Source: an uncultured Flavobacteriales bacterium (lineage in GTDB: Bacteria; Bacteroidota; Bacteroidia; Palsa-965). From it: 10,788 bases of DNA. Within the stretch, counting starts at the first letter, position 1. Each line of letters starts with the position of its first letter. The translations under genes and the position numbers were made by a program. This document shows positions 6,701 to 10,788 of the stretch, in pieces. The notes below the pieces were generated by a model. It saw only the letters and a list, made by a program, of their open reading frames with translations. It made no database searches and was not told the DNA's origin. The DNA lies in the NCBI GenBank assembly GCA_946478675.1, contig CAMLEF010000136.1, positions 1-10,788 on the forward strand, written 5' to 3'.

Positions 6701-8599
6701 ATGATCTTTACGCTTGACTGGCTGAACGAACGCCTTGCCGCTATTCCGAACCGGAAAGAGCAGCAGGAAACTATCATGCTGTTCATCGCGGGCTCTTCCG
6801 ATTTTCTCGTGCATGAATGTTACCAGCTGGCGCTGCGTTTGAAAAAAGACGCGGAAGAAGACGGCGACGAAGGACTTGTCGTATTCTGCGAGCTCTACAT
6901 TTCGATGTACGACCGTATGACGGGAAAAATCGCCACGAGCATCGAACTGCTTGAACAGGCCGAAGCAGCGCTTTACAAATATGCGCCGTCGTTTTCGCTG
7001 AACATGGTCAACCACATGATCGGCTTCGAATACTGGGCGGCCGGGCTTCGCGACAAGGCGCTGAAGATGTCGTATGAAGCGCTGCGCCGTGCGGAAGAGA
7101 TCGGCGGTGAAAGCCTCGGCTGGGCGAATTTCCAGCTGGCAGTCTTTCATTTCGACATGAAGGATTACGATGAAGCGCTGAATTATTTCCGTCGTTCCGA
7201 AGCGGCGGCGCGCGAGCTCGGGCTGGCGTACCAGGTGGCAAGAAATTATTCAGGCATCGGCGGCATTTACATTGCACGCAACCAGCTCGACGAAGGCGTG
7301 AAGTACAACGAGATGGCGCTCGAAGGTTATCGCAACGTCAGTCACCAGACCGCGGTCAGTCGTGCGCTGAACGATCTCGGCGTGATCCAGTACCGTCGCG
7401 GCAACGATGCCGAAGCGGAGAAGTACTTGCGGGAGGCGCTGGATATCCGCGAGCGCTCGCAGTATGCGCCGGGCATCATCACGTCGCGCATTGAGCTGGC
7501 GCGGGTGCTCGTGCGGCAGCAGCGTGCGGCGGAAGCGCGGGAGCTGCTCGACAAAGCGATGGAGCTCGCCGTGATCACGCATTCGAAGCCGAAGATCATG
7601 CAATGCCATATGCTGCTGGCCGAAGTGCACAAGCTCGACAAAGAACCGTGGAAAGCGCTGGAGCATTTGCAATCCGCGTCCGACGTGCAGGGAGAAATTT
7701 TCGGCGAAGAAACAGCCAATCGCATCAAGCATCTTCAGCAGAAGCACGCGACGGAAAAATCGGAGCAGGAAGCGGAAATCCATCGCCTGAAAAATGTCGA
7801 GCTGAAAAAAGCCTACGACGAGATCGAAGAAAAGAACAAGAACATCCTCGACAGCATCGGCTACGCCCGCCGCATCCAGCGCGCCTTGCTGGCTTCCGAC
7901 GAGCTGCTGCAGAAATACCTCGATTCGCATTTCATCCTTTACCATCCGAAAGACATCGTCAGCGGCGATTTTTACTGGGCGACGGAACGCGATGGAAAAT
8001 TTTATTTCGCGGTCTGCGATTGTACCGGGCATGGCGTTCCGGGCGCGTTCATGTCATTGCTGAATGCAACGTACCTGAACCAGGCAGTGATGGAGAACGG
8101 CCTCACGGTTCCTGCAGAAATTCTCGGCGAAGTGCGGCATAAAGTGATCGCCACGCTGAACACTGCGCATGAAACGGAAGCAGCTGTTCGCGACGGCATG
8201 GACGCAACGCTGTTTTGCCTCGACAAAGAAAAACGCACGCTCCGATTTGCCTGCGCGAATAACCCGCTGCTGCTTTTCCGCGAAGGAAAGCTCACGGTTT
8301 TCGGCCCCGACAAATTCCCCGTCGGATTACAGCCGGGCAACGAAGAAAAGCCGTTCACCGATCATACGCTGGAGCTGCAATACGGCGACCGGCTGTACCT
8401 CCTCACCGACGGTTACCAGGACCAGTTCGGCGGACCGAAAGGGAAAAAGTTCCGGCACAAAGGGCTGTTGGCGCTGCTGCAGGAGATCCAGGGTTTCCCG
8501 CCGGAAGACCAGCGACTCATGCTGGAGAAACGTCACCGCGAATGGAAAGGCGATCTCGAGCAGGTGGACGACATTCTGATCGTCGGCATAACGGTTTGA
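6701..8599 (+). CDS. Soluble TPR-coiled-coil-SpoIIE/PP2C serine phosphatase (RsbU-like)
   Basis: Predicted cytoplasmic SpoIIE/RsbU-type phosphatase (632 aa) with no signal peptide or membrane helix. About seven TPR-like helical pairs span residues 60-330, the last five in exact 40-residue register (KDYDEAL 154, NQLDEGV 194, GNDAEAE 234, QRAAEAR 274, KEPWKAL 314). A coiled coil (about 335-395) ends in EEKNK (376-380) and DSIGYARRIQ. The phosphatase domain has SGDFYW (D423), DCTGHG (D440), DGMD (498-501), CANNP (518-522), TDGYQDQFGG (D570) and VDDI (D623-D624), a complete metal site. The first and last parts of this domain resemble the gene at 4658, while its middle resembles the gene at 8624. 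It ends 24 bp before the next ATG. The start at 6701 is the first in-frame ATG. Substrate unknown; a STAS-domain partner is only an inference from the family. Confidence 0.93.
   Translation: MIFTLDWLNERLAAIPNRKEQQETIMLFIAGSSDFLVHECYQLALRLKKDAEEDGDEGLVVFCELYISMYDRMTGKIATSIELLEQAEAALYKYAPSFSLNMVNHMIGFEYWAAGLRDKALKMSYEALRRAEEIGGESLGWANFQLAVFHFDMKDYDEALNYFRRSEAAARELGLAYQVARNYSGIGGIYIARNQLDEGVKYNEMALEGYRNVSHQTAVSRALNDLGVIQYRRGNDAEAEKYLREALDIRERSQYAPGIITSRIELARVLVRQQRAAEARELLDKAMELAVITHSKPKIMQCHMLLAEVHKLDKEPWKALEHLQSASDVQGEIFGEETANRIKHLQQKHATEKSEQEAEIHRLKNVELKKAYDEIEEKNKNILDSIGYARRIQRALLASDELLQKYLDSHFILYHPKDIVSGDFYWATERDGKFYFAVCDCTGHGVPGAFMSLLNATYLNQAVMENGLTVPAEILGEVRHKVIATLNTAHETEAAVRDGMDATLFCLDKEKRTLRFACANNPLLLFREGKLTVFGPDKFPVGLQPGNEEKPFTDHTLELQYGDRLYLLTDGYQDQFGGPKGKKFRHKGLLALLQEIQGFPPEDQRLMLEKRHREWKGDLEQVDDILIVGITV
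7945..7987 (+). repeat. 43-bp exact repeat, copy 2 (phosphatase active-site region)
   Basis: Identical to 5980-6022 in the upstream membrane phosphatase gene, 1965 bp away, in the same orientation and reading frame. Confidence 0.9.
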
Positions 8600-8612
8600 T
8601 CCGCGCGTTTCC

Positions 8613-8620
8613 TACTTTTG
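8613..8620 (+). promoter_or_regulatory. -7 box for the membrane phosphatase at 8624
   Basis: TACTTTTG matches TAnnTTTG fully and lies only three bases before the ATG. The nearest TTTG (8595-8598, overlapping the previous gene's stop codon) is 14 bp upstream, shorter than the usual spacing. An 11-bp sequence containing this box recurs just before the start codon at 10677. Confidence 0.5.
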
Positions 8621-8623
8621 ATC

Positions 8624-10588
8624 ATGCGGCAAACGCTTCTCTCCTTCTGGCTGCTTTTTTTGCTGGCCACGCCGCTGGTGCTTCATGCGCAGGATAAAGA
8701 TCGTTTGCACAAGCGGCTTAAGCAGCTCGAAACACTTCCCGACGATACGACGAAGGCGCTTGCCCTGAATGAAATCGGCTGGGACACGAGCTACGATAAT
8801 CTTTCCGCCGGGCTGAAATACGCCGAACAATCGCTCAATCTTTCGAAACAGCTCGGGTATTCCTACGGCATGATGATGGCATGGAATACGATCGGCACGA
8901 TCTACGACGACATGGGCGAATACACGAAAGCGCTCGATGCCCATCATCAATCGCTGCAGATCGCGGAGCGCGACGGCGTCATCAACAGCCAGGCCACGTC
9001 GTGGATGAACATGGCGCTGGTGTATCGCACGCTGGGGCAATACGACAAATCGTACGAATGCCTGTTGCGTGCAAAAACGTTTTACGAAAAAACGAATGCG
9101 AAAAAAGGGCTGTGCGCCGTGTACACGAATCTTGGCTCCGTATATCTCTCGATGGACAGCGTCGATCTTGCAATCGACGCGTTCAACACGGCGTTCGGTT
9201 ATGCGCGCGGGTTGAAGAACAAGAATTTCGAAGGCGCGGTGATCGGCGGGCTGGCGTCTTGTTTTATGGCGAAGAACGATTCGGCCACTGCCCGTCAATA
9301 CCTCGAGCGCACGATCGTGATCTTCGATTCGCTGCATGACAATTACGATCTCGCGGCATCGCAGGCTTCGTACGGAAAATTCTACACGCAATTTCATCGC
9401 TACGAAGCGGCAGAGCAGAAATACCTCGAAGCATTGCGGCTTTACCGTGAGATCGGCGTTACGGACCAGGAGAAAAATACCTGGCAAAGCCTCGCGGAGC
9501 TGTATGAAAAGATGGGCGACGAACCGAAGACGCTGGATGCGCTGAAAAAATTCACGACGCTGAAAGATTCGCTCATCTCGGAAAAAGTGCTCCGACACCA
9601 GCGCGATCTCGAAGCGGTTTACGAAAACGAAAAAAAGGAAAACGAGATTCGCCGGCTCAAAGAAGACGAAACGCTGCAACGCACGTACGTCACCAGTCTC
9701 GTGACCGGCGCGGCGCTGCTGTTGATCATCCTGCTCGTGCTGTACAACCGCAACCAGATCCGCAAGCGCAGCAACCAGACACTCGCGCAGCAGCACACGA
9801 TCATCGAAGAAAAAAACAAGAACATCACCGACAGCATCAACTACGCGCGGCGCATCCAGGATGCCGTGCTGCCGCCGGTGGAGCTGCTGAAAAAACAATT
9901 CGCCGATGCGTTCACGTTTTACCAGCCGCGCGATATCGTCAGCGGCGACTTCTGGTGGCTGACCGAAAGCGACGACGGCATTTACGTGGCGATGGCCGAC
10001 TGCACGGGGCACGGCGTTCCGGGCGGCTTCATGATCGTGATGGGCGCCGCGCTGCTCACAGGCATCGTGAACGGGCAGGGCGTAACCGAACCGGCGGAAA
10101 TCCTCACGCTGCTGCGGCAAAAAGTGATCGACGCGCTGCAACACGAAGGCGATGATCTTCGTTCGGTGAAAGACGGGATGGACATTGTCGTATGTCGTTT
10201 CAACCGCGAGAAAACGGTGCTGCGTTTTGCCTGCGCGAATAATCCGTTGTGGATCGTGCGCGACGGACAGCTCATCGAATCGACCGTCGACAAATTTCCG
10301 GCGGGCGCATTCGAAGTGCCGCTTCGCCCGTTTACGCCGCAGGAGTTTTCGCTGCAGAAAGGTGATGCGCTCTATCTTTTCACGGACGGCTTCGCCGATC
10401 AGTTCGGTGGTGCGCAAATACATCCCGCAGGAAAAAAATTCACTGTTCGCCAGTTGCAATCGCTGCTCACGTCGATCAGCGCGCTGCCGATGCACGAACA
10501 GCAGGAGCGGCTCACGCAAACGTTCCTGCAATGGAAAGGCGGGCTTTTGCAAACAGACGACGTTTGCGCACTGGGTATTCGCATTTAA
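8624..10588 (+). CDS. Membrane-anchored TPR-SpoIIE/PP2C serine phosphatase with signal peptide
   Basis: Predicted transmembrane sensor phosphatase (654 aa). The signal peptide covers residues 1-22 (likely cleavage LHA|QD). Seven TPRs (46-319) keep an exact 40-residue register (GEYTKAL 98, GQYDKSY 138, then 178, 218, 258, 298). A charged helix leads to one membrane helix (355-374) followed by basic residues (NRNQIRKR), then a coiled coil with EEKNK (395-399) and DSINYARRIQ, and the phosphatase domain: SGDFWW (D442), DCTGHG (D459), DGMD (517-520), CANNPLW (537-543), TDGFADQFGG (D588), TDDV (D645-D646). TPRs are expected in the periplasm and the enzyme in the cytoplasm. The ATG at 8624 is chosen over a TTG at 8618 because that TTG lies inside the -7 box. 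It carries Trp in GDFWW where the other three have Tyr. The target is unknown. Confidence 0.93.
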   Translation: MRQTLLSFWLLFLLATPLVLHAQDKDRLHKRLKQLETLPDDTTKALALNEIGWDTSYDNLSAGLKYAEQSLNLSKQLGYSYGMMMAWNTIGTIYDDMGEYTKALDAHHQSLQIAERDGVINSQATSWMNMALVYRTLGQYDKSYECLLRAKTFYEKTNAKKGLCAVYTNLGSVYLSMDSVDLAIDAFNTAFGYARGLKNKNFEGAVIGGLASCFMAKNDSATARQYLERTIVIFDSLHDNYDLAASQASYGKFYTQFHRYEAAEQKYLEALRLYREIGVTDQEKNTWQSLAELYEKMGDEPKTLDALKKFTTLKDSLISEKVLRHQRDLEAVYENEKKENEIRRLKEDETLQRTYVTSLVTGAALLLIILLVLYNRNQIRKRSNQTLAQQHTIIEEKNKNITDSINYARRIQDAVLPPVELLKKQFADAFTFYQPRDIVSGDFWWLTESDDGIYVAMADCTGHGVPGGFMIVMGAALLTGIVNGQGVTEPAEILTLLRQKVIDALQHEGDDLRSVKDGMDIVVCRFNREKTVLRFACANNPLWIVRDGQLIESTVDKFPAGAFEVPLRPFTPQEFSLQKGDALYLFTDGFADQFGGAQIHPAGKKFTVRQLQSLLTSISALPMHEQQERLTQTFLQWKGGLLQTDDVCALGIRI

Positions 10589-10664
10589 ACACATTATCGA
10601 TTACATGCTTCATAAACAAACCCCGCCGCAACCCGAACCGCCGCAACACCGCACCTCTTTTTTC

Positions 10665-10672
10665 TACTTTTG
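10665..10672 (+). promoter_or_regulatory. -7 box for the partial gene at 10677
   Basis: TACTTTTG matches TAnnTTTG fully and sits four bases before the ATG, in nearly the same context as the box before the gene at 8624 (CTACTTTTGAT shared). No TTG -33 element is seen upstream; that stretch is C-rich (10621-10656). Confidence 0.45.
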
Positions 10673-10676
10673 ATTC

Positions 10677-10788
10677 ATGCGCTTCTCCCGTTTCCTTCTT
10701 TTTCTTTTGTTGCTTCTGCCGTTGATGGCCCCGGCGCAGGACAGGGAACGTTTGCGCAAATCCTTCGCCGCCCTTCAGCATGCACCCG
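10677..10788 (+). CDS. N-terminus of a further exported protein, probably another TPR-SpoIIE phosphatase (cut by window end)
   Basis: An open frame of 37 codons runs off the right edge. It encodes a clear signal peptide (MRFSRFLLFLLLLLPLMAPA, likely cleavage APA|QD after residue 20) followed by QDRERLRKSFAALQ. This resembles the start of the preceding gene, whose signal peptide ends LHA|QD and continues KDRLHKRLKQLETL. The promoter box and ATG context are also nearly the same as for that gene. A further membrane-type phosphatase is therefore likely, but no TPR or catalytic residue is visible, so a TPR histidine kinase or another TPR protein remains possible. Confidence 0.7.
   Translation, partial: MRFSRFLLFLLLLLPLMAPAQDRERLRKSFAALQHAP

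Noticed and set aside
8612..10594. A 660-codon minus-strand open frame covering the whole 8624 gene
   Set aside because: It is fully antisense to a gene with clear TPR and SpoIIE motifs, has the Phe/Arg/His/Val-rich composition of reverse-translated Lys/Glu-rich proteins, and shows no recognisable domain. Rarity of TTA, CTA and TCA codons on the sense strand explains its length.

Overview
The window most likely comes from a moderately GC-rich member of the Bacteroidota. Three things point there. TAnnTTTG-like -7 boxes sit just upstream of most genes. Signal peptides end in Ala followed by Gln. The dominant gene family, TPR proteins fused to a SpoIIE/PP2C-type serine phosphatase, is common in that phylum. 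Genus or species cannot be judged from this sequence.

Layout. The left end (1-998, minus strand) holds most of purT, a formate-dependent purine-biosynthesis enzyme; its C-terminus lies outside the window. A 284-bp divergent intergenic region (999-1282) separates it from a plus-strand block that fills the rest. In order, the block has a soluble TPR/SpoIIE phosphatase (1283-3211), kbl (glycine C-acetyltransferase, 3286-4500) with its own terminator (4520-4560), a membrane TPR/SpoIIE phosphatase (4658-6610), a soluble one (6701-8599), another membrane one (8624-10588), and the first 37 codons of what looks like one more membrane member (10677 to the window end).

The main interest is the tandem family: four complete genes and one partial gene, of one design. 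An N-terminal solenoid of roughly 40-residue TPRs leads into a coiled coil with a nearly invariant segment (EEKNK...DSI.YA.RIQ), then a C-terminal phosphatase domain with all expected metal-binding aspartates. The family exists in two topologies. In the soluble form TPRs and phosphatase share the cytoplasm. In the membrane form a signal peptide and one transmembrane helix should put the TPRs in the periplasm and the phosphatase in the cytoplasm. The distance from the EEKNK motif to the first catalytic Asp is exactly 47 residues in all four complete genes. This suggests one switch mechanism serving different sensors. No STAS anti-anti-sigma factor, HATPase anti-sigma kinase or sigma factor is present, so the targets are unknown.

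purT and kbl are ordinary metabolic enzymes with no evident functional tie to the phosphatases. No tRNA, rRNA, CRISPR array, insertion sequence or origin was seen. Start codons at 1283, 4658 and 8624 were chosen over longer upstream alternatives using signal peptides and promoter-box positions.
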